Source of the DNA: Arthrobacter sp. B3I4 | GTDB taxonomy: Bacteria; Actinomycetota; Actinomycetes; Actinomycetales; Micrococcaceae | Direction: 5' to 3' | DNA length: 64,000 nucleotides | Assembly: GCF_030816855.1 (NCBI RefSeq) | Contig: NZ_JAUSYK010000001.1 | Location: 930,001 to 994,000, forward strand | Part shown: in pieces, positions 53,764-60,979 of the stretch | Position numbering within the stretch: the stretch's first letter is position 1 | Layout of the letters: every line of letters begins with the position of its first letter | Position numbers and translations under genes: made by a program | Notes under the pieces: model-generated | Database searches by the model: none | What the model was told of the DNA's origin: nothing | What the model saw: the letters and a program-made list of their open reading frames with translations, nothing else

Positions 53764-54928
53764 CTTTCGCGCCGGCGACCGGCAGGTGCGGGTAAGCGCG
53801 CTGGCGTCGTTGGAAGGCGAGAACGTCTGGATTGAGCACCACCCCGTCGCGGATTTCGATGGCGCGGCGAATGGTCTCGTTGCCGTCCCAACCTTCGGGT
53901 CCGGACAATACCGTCGCTAGGAACGGCAGCAGCGCCTCGCTGATTTCCCAGCTGGCGGAGTTCCAGAGGTAGGACGGGCTGTGGTCCACCGCGTAGTAGT
54001 CGACGTGGCCGCCGACCGTGAACATGGGCTCAGTGAACGACGTCGTTCTAGCCCAGCTGAAGCCCATGCCCTCGTCGCAGGACACGTCCACGATCAGGCT
54101 GCTCGGCCGGAAGGCGTCCAGGTCCTCGGGGCGCAAGTAGGTCAACGGCGCGTTCGGGTTCTGCAGGGTGCAGTTGACCACGATATCGCTCCCGGCGAGA
54201 AACGGCGCCAGCGGAACCCGTCCTCGTTCGGTGATGACTTCGCTGAGGTACGGCGCCTCGCCGTCGTGGTCGAACTGCGCGATCCGCACGGAATGGATGG
54301 GCGAACCTACCGCGGCGACCCCTCGGTTGGTCAGCACCTGCACGTCATGGACGCCGTGGGCGTTCAGCGCCGTCACGGCGCCGCGGGCGGTCGCACCGAA
54401 TCCAATGACGACGGCGCTCAGCCGGCGGCCGTAATCACCGGTGGTGCCGGTCAGGGACAGGGCGTGCAGCACCGAGCAGTAGCCGGCCAGCTCATTGTTC
54501 TTGTGGAAAACGTGCAGGCCGAAGCCGCCGTCGCTGGCCCAGTGGTTCATCGCCTCGAACGCGATGAGGGTGAGCTTTTTGTCGATCGCGAGTTGGGTAA
54601 TCGCCGAGTCCTGGACGCAGTGCGGCCAGCCCCAAAGGACCTGCCCGTCGCGCAGTTCGGCGAGGTCCTCCGGCTGTGGCTTGGGCAGTAGCACGACGTC
54701 GGCGTCAGCCAGCAGCTGCGTCCGCGGGGCGATCTGGCCTACGATGTCGGCCAAATCGGCGTCCGTCATGCCGAAACGCTCGCCGTAGCCCTCTTCCACG
54801 ATCAGCTGCTGCCGGAGTTCCGGTGCGATGCGTTCGAAGTGGCGGGGATGAATGGGGAGCCGGCGTTCGTCGGGTTTGCGCGTGGTGGCGAGGACTCCCA
54901 GGGTTAGACCGCCTGATGAACCGGTCAC
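53723..54928 (-). CDS. Alanine-dehydrogenase/N5-(carboxyethyl)ornithine-synthase-like protein
   Basis: 401 aa, GTG start overlapping the stop of the upstream small gene (GTGA). N-terminal domain resembles the AlaDH/PNT and CEOS group (ERRLPIHPRHFERI, VLLPKPQP, LWGWPHCVQD). The Rossmann part has VVIGFGATARGAVTALNAHGV. DVSCDEGMGFSWARTTSFTEP is typical of CEOS-like enzymes, which reductively condense pyruvate with ornithine or lysine. Substrate here is inferred. The C-terminal Ala-rich tail lies within the 41-bp antisense overlap with the MFS gene. Confidence 0.75.
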   Translation of the reverse strand: MTGSSGGLTLGVLATTRKPDERRLPIHPRHFERIAPELRQQLIVEEGYGERFGMTDADLADIVGQIAPRTQLLADADVVLLPKPQPEDLAELRDGQVLWGWPHCVQDSAITQLAIDKKLTLIAFEAMNHWASDGGFGLHVFHKNNELAGYCSVLHALSLTGTTGDYGRRLSAVVIGFGATARGAVTALNAHGVHDVQVLTNRGVAAVGSPIHSVRIAQFDHDGEAPYLSEVITERGRVPLAPFLAGSDIVVNCTLQNPNAPLTYLRPEDLDAFRPSSLIVDVSCDEGMGFSWARTTSFTEPMFTVGGHVDYYAVDHSPSYLWNSASWEISEALLPFLATVLSGPEGWDGNETIRRAIEIRDGVVLNPDVLAFQRRQRAYPHLPVAGAKARPGRSAAAAAGP

Positions 54929-55074
54929 TTCTTTTTGGGACTTGCCGTCTTGGCGGCGGTCGCCTTGTCGAGGGAGCTTGGCGGGGCCGCAGCCGCCCTC
55001 TTATCAGCGCGCTTTTCCTTAATGGACTTGGCGGATTTCTTGGATGCTGCTTGACGGGGGGATTTGTCAGCCAT
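54925..55074 (-). CDS. Small basic Lys/Ala-rich protein (49 aa)
   Basis: MADKSPRQAASKKSAKSIKEKRADKRAAAAPPSSLDKATAAKTASPKKK, 14 Lys of 49, no hydrophobic segment. Good ribosome binding site GGAG 6 nt before the ATG at 55074. The TGA overlaps the GTG of the next gene, so translation is coupled. Short proteins beginning MADKSPRQ with this composition are, to my recollection, common in Micrococcales; function unknown, with nucleic-acid or ribosome binding suggested only by charge. Confidence 0.8.
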   Translation of the reverse strand: MADKSPRQAASKKSAKSIKEKRADKRAAAAPPSSLDKATAAKTASPKKK

Positions 55075-55089
55075 GATTGCTCCTGTAGC

Positions 55090-55134
55090 GGAACCGAAGA
55101 GGTTCCAGACTTCGAACGATACAGGTAGCTACCT
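55090..55134 (-). promoter_or_regulatory. Leader and promoter palindromes of the small basic protein operon
   Basis: GGAACC-GAAGA-GGTTCC (55090-55106) lies 16 bp upstream of the start and could fold in the 5'UTR. AGGTAGCTACCT (55123-55134) is a perfect 12-bp palindrome just upstream of a minus-strand TATCGT -10-like hexamer. Confidence 0.45.
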
Positions 55135-55184
55135 AACCGGCTCTGGCGAAGTGCATCCGGAGGGAGCGGAGCGGGAAAAACTGG

Positions 55185-55255
55185 AGCGGCTGACGGGAAT
55201 CGAACCCGCGTATCAAGCTTGGGAAGCTAGCGCTCTACCATTGAGCTACAGCCGC
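55185..55255 (-). tRNA. tRNA-Gly (anticodon CCC)
   Basis: 71 nt cloverleaf on the minus strand: acceptor GCGGCTG/CAGCCGC, D-arm GCTC-AATGGTA-GAGC, anticodon loop TTCCCAA (CCC), T-arm CGGGTTCGATTCCCG. The anticodon stem CTAGC/GCTTG has one T-T mismatch (28-42). The next three bases on the minus strand are CCA, so the 3' CCA is encoded. Reads GGG codons. Confidence 0.95.
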
Positions 55256-55438
55256 AGGGGGACGGTCCAGAAGCCTGGACGGTGTCCCGCGGAACAACGA
55301 GACTCACCTTACCCCAGCTGGCGGACTTCCTCGAACAGCCGCATCGGGCCGGTGCTCTGCGGTGCGTGCCATGGCGGTCGCGGGCCGCAGACCTCTATAG
55401 CCTAGATCCATGATTCTTTTCGCGAGGAAAAACCGGCG

Positions 55439-56353
55439 GTGGTAAAAAACCAGGCGCTGCCGGCCGTCGATGCGGATGCCGTGCCGGACGGTGCTGGCTC
55501 CGTCCCGCGCCTGCCCCCGCGCCACCAGCAGCTTATCGTCACGATCTACGGCCTGTACGGCCGCTCCACCGGCGGCGCCGTGCCCGTCTCGGTGCTGATT
55601 TCCATGCTGGACGACCTCGGCGTCGAATCCTCCGGGGTGCGCTCGTCGGTTTCCAGACTAAAGCGCCGCGGTGTGCTGGAAAGCGTCAAGCAGGGCGGCG
55701 TGGCCGCCTATCGGCTGGCGCCGAACCTGGAGGATGTCTTCCAGGAGGGGGACCGCCGCATCTTCTCCCCGCGACGGGCCACGGCGGCCGACCGCTGGCT
55801 GCTTATCGCATTCTCCGTCCCTGAGTCGCAGCGGCACCTGCGCCACCAGTTGCGCAGCATCCTGACCAGGATGGGCTTCGGATCGGTAACCCCCGGCCTA
55901 TGGATTGCACCCGGCAATACCTATGAAGACATCAGTCACCAGCTAGAGCGGACCGGGCTGACCGAGTACGTGGAGTTTTTCAAAGCCGAGCATCTCACGG
56001 CCGGGGACATCAAGGACAAGGTTTCGCGGTGGTGGGACCTGCCGGCGCTCGAATCGCTCTACGCCGAATTCATCGACAGGTTCGCCCCGGTGCTTGCCCG
56101 CTGGGAGTCAGGAGACGCAGGCTCCCGGCCGGACTCCGACCGTGCGGCTTTCGCCGACTACGTCCAGCTCCTCACCCAGTGGCGCCGCCTGCCGTATTTG
56201 GACCCGGGCCTGCCGGAGGAATTCCTGCCTCCGGGCTGGCACGGGCTCACCGCCGAACGGACTTTTGCTGAGCTGCACCGGCTCCTTAACGGCCCGGCCC
56301 GCCAGCATGCAGAGCGGCTGCTGGCGGGTCCGGGAGGTGCGGGCGCCGTCTAG
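55439..56353 (+). CDS. PaaX-family transcriptional regulator
   Basis: 304 aa, GTG start, GAGGA about 11 nt upstream. N-terminal winged helix (LPPRHQQLIVTIYGLYGRSTGGAVPVSVLISMLDDLGVESSGVRSSVSRLKRRGVLES), then a PaaX central domain (DRWLLIAFSVPESQRHLRHQLRSILTRMGFGSVTPGLWIAPGN) and C-terminal domain. PaaX proteins are repressors released by aryl-CoA thioesters such as phenylacetyl-CoA. Here it heads a cluster containing an aryl-CoA ligase, so an aminobenzoyl- or salicylyl-CoA effector is likely. An 11-codon ORF at 55410 lies in its leader. Confidence 0.9.
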   Translation: MVKNQALPAVDADAVPDGAGSVPRLPPRHQQLIVTIYGLYGRSTGGAVPVSVLISMLDDLGVESSGVRSSVSRLKRRGVLESVKQGGVAAYRLAPNLEDVFQEGDRRIFSPRRATAADRWLLIAFSVPESQRHLRHQLRSILTRMGFGSVTPGLWIAPGNTYEDISHQLERTGLTEYVEFFKAEHLTAGDIKDKVSRWWDLPALESLYAEFIDRFAPVLARWESGDAGSRPDSDRAAFADYVQLLTQWRRLPYLDPGLPEEFLPPGWHGLTAERTFAELHRLLNGPARQHAERLLAGPGGAGAV

Positions 56354-56368
56354 GCTCCTGACCGGGCT

Positions 56369-56770
56369 CTATCCCTGCCCGGCCACAACGGCGATCGCCT
56401 GGATCTCGATCAGTGCTTCGGCCTGCCAGAGCCTGGTGACGCCCACGCCAGCCATCGCGGGGTAGTCGGTTCCTGCCATTTCGCGCCAGAGCCGCCCGAT
56501 CTCGCGTCCGTTCTTCTGGTAGTCCTCGACGTCGGTCAGGTAGATGGTGACGTTGACCAGGTCCGAGGGCTGGCCGCCGGCTTCGGCCAGCGTAGTGAGG
56601 ACGTTGGCGAAGCACTGGCGGAACTGCTCCACAATGCCGCCCGGAACAATGTCCCCGTTTTTGTCCATCGCCGTCTGGCCACCCAGGTACACGGTGTTGC
56701 CGGCCAGGACGCCGTGGGCAAAGCCGGAGGGCTTGGCCAGGGCCGCTGGGTTGATGACCTTGTGGTTCAT
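56369..56770 (-). CDS. RidA-family (YjgF/YER057c/UK114) protein
   Basis: 133 aa, ribosome binding site GAGGAG 5-6 nt before the ATG. Starts MNHKVINPAALAKPSGFAHGVLAGNTVYLGGQTAMDKNGDIVPGG. Typical RidA deaminases carry a conserved Arg in the pocket; here the region near YPAMAGVGVTRLWQAEALIEIQAIA contains TRLWQ with Arg and Glu in the usual places. RidA proteins hydrolyse enamine/imine intermediates. Divergent from the FAH gene; in this context it may hydrolyse the aminocyclohexenyl-CoA enamine made by the monooxygenase/reductase. Confidence 0.88.
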   Translation of the reverse strand: MNHKVINPAALAKPSGFAHGVLAGNTVYLGGQTAMDKNGDIVPGGIVEQFRQCFANVLTTLAEAGGQPSDLVNVTIYLTDVEDYQKNGREIGRLWREMAGTDYPAMAGVGVTRLWQAEALIEIQAIAVVAGQG

Positions 56771-56897
56771 GGTGGCTCCTCAGTGAGTCGAAAACTAGCA
56801 AGGGAATCCGAACGTCTACGCCCGGCCGGCGCAAGCCCGGCGGAAGATTTGGAACGCTCCGGTCTATTCAAAGCCGTGGATTCGTGTTAAGTTGAGC

Positions 56898-56928
56898 ATA
56901 TGTGACGACCGTAAAAATGTCGACATAT
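56898..56928 (+). promoter_or_regulatory. Inverted repeat between RidA and FAH genes, probable operator
   Basis: ATATGT-GAC (56898-56906) and GTCGACATAT (56919-56928) form an imperfect dyad (one C bulge) in the 239-bp divergent region. TTGAGC (56893-56898) overlaps it, so a regulator here would block transcription of the catabolic genes. PaaX is the nearest candidate. Confidence 0.5.
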
Positions 56929-57009
56929 CCTTTCCGGGAGTGCCGCCATACGCCCGTCATGAGAGCCGGCAAAGGTGCCGGTTCCGCCGTCGAACCGGAA
57001 GTGAAGAAG

Positions 57010-57876
57010 ATGCGCCTTGCGACCGTCATAACCGCACCCGACGCCGGTGCTGGACCCGCCACCAGCGCTGCCGTGCAGGTGGGGGACCGCTTCGTGCTGC
57101 TGGCAGCACGGGACCTCAGTGAACTGCTGGGAAACGCCGACTGGCAGGAAACGGCGGCGGCCGCGATCGCAGCGGACAGGTCCGGCGGCGGCGCCGGTGG
57201 TTCCATCCCCCTTACCGACGTCCATTTCGCCACCGTGTTGCCGTGGCCGTCCAAGGTCATCTGCTGCGGCCTGAACTACGCCGACCACATCACAGAAATG
57301 GGCAGGGAGCTGCCGGAGTTCCCCACCCTGTTCGCCAAGTTTGCGGACACGCTGATCGGCGACGGTGACGTCATTGACGCGACCGGCAACGGCGCCAAGC
57401 TGGACTGGGAAGCCGAACTGGCCGTCGTCGTCGGCGCCCCGCTCAGGAACGCGTCGCCCGAGGAAGCCGCTGCCGCGATCGCCGGCTACACGGCCGCCAA
57501 CGACATCTCCATGCGCGACTGGCAGAACCGCACCCTGCAGTGGTTCCAGGGGAAGGCCTTCGACCGCACCACGCCGCTCGGCCCGGTGCTGGTCACCCCG
57601 GATGAGTGCGATCCGGAAGCCGGCGTCCAAGTCCGTTGCCTGGTCAACGGCGAAGTGGTCCAGGACGGCAACACGAAGACCCTTGTTTTCAGCGCGCCGG
57701 CCCTGCTGTCCTACATCTCCACCTTCACCAGGCTCCGTCCCGGCGACGTCGTCCTCACCGGCACCCCCGGCGGGGTCGGCATGGGCGCCGTCCCGCCCCG
57801 ATTCCTGCACGACGGCGACGTCGTGAGCACCGAGATCGAGGGCATCGGCACCCTCACCAACGCGGTCAAGCTCTAA
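57010..57876 (+). CDS. Fumarylacetoacetate-hydrolase-family protein
   Basis: 288 aa from the ATG of MRLATVITAPDAG; an earlier GTG at 56902 would add an unlikely N-terminus lying in the operator. FAH core: KVICCGLNYADHITEMG, FPTLFAKFADTLIGDGDVID, DWEAELAVVVG (metal-binding Glu pair), GYTAANDISMRDWQ, KAFDRTTPLGPVLVTPDE, VVLTGTPGGVGMG. FAH enzymes cleave C-C bonds or hydrolyse acylpyruvates with Mg. In this cluster it would act late in ring catabolism (for example fumarylpyruvate or a ring-opened dicarboxylate). Confidence 0.92.
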   Translation: MRLATVITAPDAGAGPATSAAVQVGDRFVLLAARDLSELLGNADWQETAAAAIAADRSGGGAGGSIPLTDVHFATVLPWPSKVICCGLNYADHITEMGRELPEFPTLFAKFADTLIGDGDVIDATGNGAKLDWEAELAVVVGAPLRNASPEEAAAAIAGYTAANDISMRDWQNRTLQWFQGKAFDRTTPLGPVLVTPDECDPEAGVQVRCLVNGEVVQDGNTKTLVFSAPALLSYISTFTRLRPGDVVLTGTPGGVGMGAVPPRFLHDGDVVSTEIEGIGTLTNAVKL

Positions 57877-57915
57877 GCCGCGCCGTCCTACCGCCCCGCA
57901 GAGAGAGGTATCACC

Positions 57916-58365
57916 ATGACAGAACAGATCAGCCAGCAGGTGACCGACCAGGTTGTCCCCGTTGTCACCCGCAAGGGGGCAGAGCACCGCGACACCGGCC
58001 AGTCCGGCGGCGCCGTCCGGATCTCCGGCGTAAGCACCCAGCACACCCCTGCTACAAAGATCTGGTACGGCCAGGTCAGCAACGAACCCGGCTACCGCTC
58101 ATTCCCGCACCACCATGGCGAGGCGGAGACCGGCGGCTACGTGCTGCGCGGCCAGGGACGGATCTACTTCGGCGAGGATTACAAAGAATTCCTTGATATG
58201 ACCGAGGGTGACTGGGTCTTCGTCCCGCCGTATATGCCGCACGTGGAAGCTAACATGAGCACCACCGAGGAGCTCGTCTGGCTCACCGCCCGCACCCCCG
58301 AGAACATCGTGGTGAACCTCGACGACGTCGACGACTCCACGCTCGAAGGGTACCGCCGGGTATGA
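57916..58365 (+). CDS. Small cupin-domain protein
   Basis: 149 aa, AGAGAGG before the ATG. Single cupin: motif 1 FPHHHGEAETGGYVLRGQGRIYFG with His-His-Glu-type ligands, motif 2 GDWVFVPPYMPHVEAN with the second His. Too short for a classical gentisate 1,2-dioxygenase (about 350 aa), so it could be a metal-dependent ring-modifying enzyme, an isomerase or a binding protein. Its stop overlaps the thioesterase start (ATGA). Confidence 0.85.
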   Translation: MTEQISQQVTDQVVPVVTRKGAEHRDTGQSGGAVRISGVSTQHTPATKIWYGQVSNEPGYRSFPHHHGEAETGGYVLRGQGRIYFGEDYKEFLDMTEGDWVFVPPYMPHVEANMSTTEELVWLTARTPENIVVNLDDVDDSTLEGYRRV

Positions 58366-59234
58366 ACCCGACGTCGGAGATCCTCCTGTCCGCCCTCAAA
58401 CTGACCCCTGCCGAGCCGGACTTCCTCGACGAGGCCTATACCGCCACGACGCAGTACGTGCCGTGGCCCAAGGCCTACGGCGGGGACATGGTGGCCCAGG
58501 CCGCCGCCGCGGCTATGCGCTCAGTAGGGGATGACCGCTCGCTGCATTCGATGCACAGCTACTTCATGCGGCCGGCGGACATCGGCGCCGAGGTCCGGTA
58601 CGAGGTGGAGCGCCTCCGGGACGGGCGCGGCTACTCCACCCGGCAGGTCCGCGCCTACCAGGGCGGCAAGACCGTCTACGTGGCCATGGCCTCCTTCCAC
58701 GCGGAGGAGTCCGGCGCGGAATTCGCCCGGGCCATGCCGGCCGGCATCCCTGATCCGGAGTCCCTGCCTTCCTCCGCCGACGTGCTCGACGGCGTCGGCG
58801 GGGACGCTGCGGCCTACTGGGCCGGCGGACGCAGCTTCGACATGCGGCACGTTCCCGGCGCCGTCTACCTCAGCGTTGAGGGGGAACAGGTGCCGCACCA
58901 GGCCGTCTGGGTCAAGGCCTTTGACCGGCTGCCGGATGACCCTGACTTGCAGCGGGCAGCCCTGGCCTACGTTTGCGACTACACCATCCTGGAACCGGTG
59001 CTCCGCGTGCACGGCTACGCCTGGGCCGACCCGGACCTGGTCACGGCAAGCCTGGACCACGCCATGTGGTTCCACCGGGAAGGCCGCGTGGACGACTGGC
59101 TGCTCTACGTCCAGGAAGCCGTCTCGGCGCAGGCCAACCGCGGACTCGCCCAGGGTCACTTCTACGACCGGCAGGGCAGGCTCCTCGCCACGGTGGTCCA
59201 AGAAGGCATGATCCGGAAATCCGCTGCTCCGTAA
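58362..59234 (+). CDS. TesB-like acyl-CoA thioesterase (double hotdog)
   Basis: 290 aa. Two hotdog repeats: the N-terminal half has YGGDMVAQAAAAAMRSVGDDRSLHSMHSYFMRPADIGAEVRYEVERLRDGRGYSTRQVRAYQGGKTVYVAMASFH, the TesB signature. The C-terminal half has VCDYTILEPVLRVHG, SLDHAMWFHREGRVDDWLLY and RGLAQGHFYDRQGRLLATVVQEGMIR, with the catalytic Asp/Gln region. Hydrolyses acyl- or aryl-CoA to the free acid. Coupled to the cupin gene by a 4-nt overlap, hence part of the same operon. Confidence 0.92.
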   Translation: MNPTSEILLSALKLTPAEPDFLDEAYTATTQYVPWPKAYGGDMVAQAAAAAMRSVGDDRSLHSMHSYFMRPADIGAEVRYEVERLRDGRGYSTRQVRAYQGGKTVYVAMASFHAEESGAEFARAMPAGIPDPESLPSSADVLDGVGGDAAAYWAGGRSFDMRHVPGAVYLSVEGEQVPHQAVWVKAFDRLPDDPDLQRAALAYVCDYTILEPVLRVHGYAWADPDLVTASLDHAMWFHREGRVDDWLLYVQEAVSAQANRGLAQGHFYDRQGRLLATVVQEGMIRKSAAP

Positions 59235-59276
59235 GTGCCCTTTTGGCCCGTCCAAACGGCCGTTTCGGAGGACTCG

Positions 59277-59309
59277 ATGAACGCCCCGCCCCTATCAATG
59301 ACGATATGA
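59277..59309 (+). CDS. Possible 10-aa leader ORF before the CoA ligase
   Basis: GGAGG (59267-59271) sits 5 nt before an ATG encoding MNAPPLSMTI and a TGA, out of frame with the ligase start 11 nt further on. The Shine-Dalgarno is stronger than the ligase's own GAAAGG. A palindrome AACGGCCGTT (59256-59265) precedes it. Leader peptide or chance. Confidence 0.3.
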   Translation: MNAPPLSMTI

Positions 59310-59319
59310 AAGGCCTGCC

Positions 59320-60969
59320 ATGGATCTGACGCCCACGGCGCACCAGGACACTTTTGCCCGTGACAACCTGCCTCCGGCAGAGCAGTGGCCCGCCCTGGAG
59401 TTCACGCTTCCGGAACTCCAGTACCCGCAGCAGCTCAACGCGGCCACTGTACTGATCGACGACGCGGTCCGTAGCTTCGGTGCCGACCGCCCAGCCCTGC
59501 TCACCCCGGACGGCGGGTCCTGGAGCTACGGGGAGCTGCAACGGCACGCCAACCAGGTGGCCCAGGTCCTGGTCGAGGACTTCGGGGTCGTCCCCGGCAA
59601 CCGCGTGATGCTGCGCTCGCCGAACAACCCCTGGCTCGTCGCCGCGTGGCTGGGTGTGCTCAAGGCCGGCGCCGTGGTGGTGACGATCATGCCCGCCCTC
59701 CGCGTGAAGGAAATCCGGACCCTGCTGGAGCTGACCCGGCCGTCCGCCGCCCTCTGCGACAGCCGCTTCCTGGCGGACCTGGTTGAGGCCGCAGGCCGTG
59801 AGGTCCCGGTACTGGCCGTGGGCGGCAACACGGAAACTGATCTGATCGCCCGCTGCGCAGCCAAGAGCGGTGAGTTTTCCGACGTCCCGACGGCGGCAGA
59901 TGACGTCGCGCTGTTCGGCCCGACCTCGGGAACGACCGGGACGCCGAAGATCACGATGCATTTCCACCGCGACATCCTCGCCAACGCGGACACTTTCGCC
60001 CGGCACATCCTCCAGCCCTCCCCGGAGGACATCTTCGCCGGGTCCCCGCCCCTGGCTTTTACCTTCGGGCTGGGGGGCCTCGTCGTCTTCCCGCTCCGCT
60101 TCGGTGCCGCCGCGTTGCTGACCGAACGCGCCACGCCGCTCGAATTGGCGCAGGCAGTGCACGCGGCGAAAGCCACCATACTGTTTACCGCTCCGACGGC
60201 CTACAAGGCGATCCTCAAGGAAGGCGCCGAGGGTCTGCTCGCCAGCCTCCGGACCGCCGTTTCGGCTGGCGAACACCTGCCCGCCGAAACCTGGCGAGCC
60301 GTTCACGAACGAACGGGCTTGAAGCTAATCAATGGCATCGGTGCCACCGAAATGCTGCACGTCTTCATTTCCGCGGCCGGGGACGATATCCGTACCGGTG
60401 CCACCGGCACGGCCATCCCCGGCTACCGCGCCACGATCCTCGACGAGGACGGCCGGGAGCTGGGCCCGAACGCCGTCGGGCGCCTCGCCGTGATTGGTCC
60501 CACCGGCTGCCGCTACCTTAACGATCCCCGCCAGGCGGACTACGTCGTGGACGGCTGGAACGTTACCGGTGACACCTTCAGTCGGGACGATGACGGCTAT
60601 TTCTACTACCAGGCACGCTCCGACAACATGATCGTGTCCTCGGGGTACAACATCGGCGCGCCCGAGGTGGAAGCGGCGATCGACCAACACCCGGGTGTGA
60701 TGGAAAACGCTGTCGTCGGCAGGCCCGACCCGGACCGCGGCAGCGTGGTCTGTGCCTTCATCGTTCTCCGCGAAGGCGTTGAGGGCGACGACGCGAAGCG
60801 CAAGGAAATCCAGGACTTCGTGAAGCAGGCCATCGCTCCGTACAAGTACCCCAGGCAGGTGAACTTTGTCGCCGAACTGCCCCGCAATCCGAGCGGCAAG
60901 CTTCAGCACTTCCGGCTGCGCGAGCAACTGGCTGCTGACAGCGCCGCCCCCGAACCCCAGAACGTCTGA
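59320..60969 (+). CDS. Aryl-CoA ligase, 2-aminobenzoate/benzoate-CoA ligase type
   Basis: 549 aa AMP-forming ligase. The AMP-binding P-loop is PTSGTTGTPKITMHFHRD; the HFHRD extension is typical of the 2-aminobenzoate/benzoate-CoA ligase group. Other motifs: FTFGLGGLVVFPL, INGIGATEMLHVFIS (A5), GWNVTGDTFSRDDDGYFYYQARSDNMI (A7-A8), and terminal Lys in PRNPSGKLQHF (A10). Activates an aromatic acid to its CoA thioester for the following flavoprotein. The position directly before the fused monooxygenase matches the anthranilate and salicylate CoA pathways. Confidence 0.9.
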   Translation: MDLTPTAHQDTFARDNLPPAEQWPALEFTLPELQYPQQLNAATVLIDDAVRSFGADRPALLTPDGGSWSYGELQRHANQVAQVLVEDFGVVPGNRVMLRSPNNPWLVAAWLGVLKAGAVVVTIMPALRVKEIRTLLELTRPSAALCDSRFLADLVEAAGREVPVLAVGGNTETDLIARCAAKSGEFSDVPTAADDVALFGPTSGTTGTPKITMHFHRDILANADTFARHILQPSPEDIFAGSPPLAFTFGLGGLVVFPLRFGAAALLTERATPLELAQAVHAAKATILFTAPTAYKAILKEGAEGLLASLRTAVSAGEHLPAETWRAVHERTGLKLINGIGATEMLHVFISAAGDDIRTGATGTAIPGYRATILDEDGRELGPNAVGRLAVIGPTGCRYLNDPRQADYVVDGWNVTGDTFSRDDDGYFYYQARSDNMIVSSGYNIGAPEVEAAIDQHPGVMENAVVGRPDPDRGSVVCAFIVLREGVEGDDAKRKEIQDFVKQAIAPYKYPRQVNFVAELPRNPSGKLQHFRLREQLAADSAAPEPQNV

Positions 60970-60979
60970 GAGGCATCAC

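Noticed and set aside
55410..55445. 11-codon ORF (MILFARKNRRW) in the PaaX leader
   Set aside because: A TATAGC hexamer 8 nt upstream makes a leaderless mini-ORF possible, but length and lack of other evidence are insufficient to call it.
57916..58365. Cupin called as gentisate 1,2-dioxygenase
   Set aside because: Only one cupin domain and 149 aa; classical gentisate dioxygenases have two cupin domains and about 350 aa.
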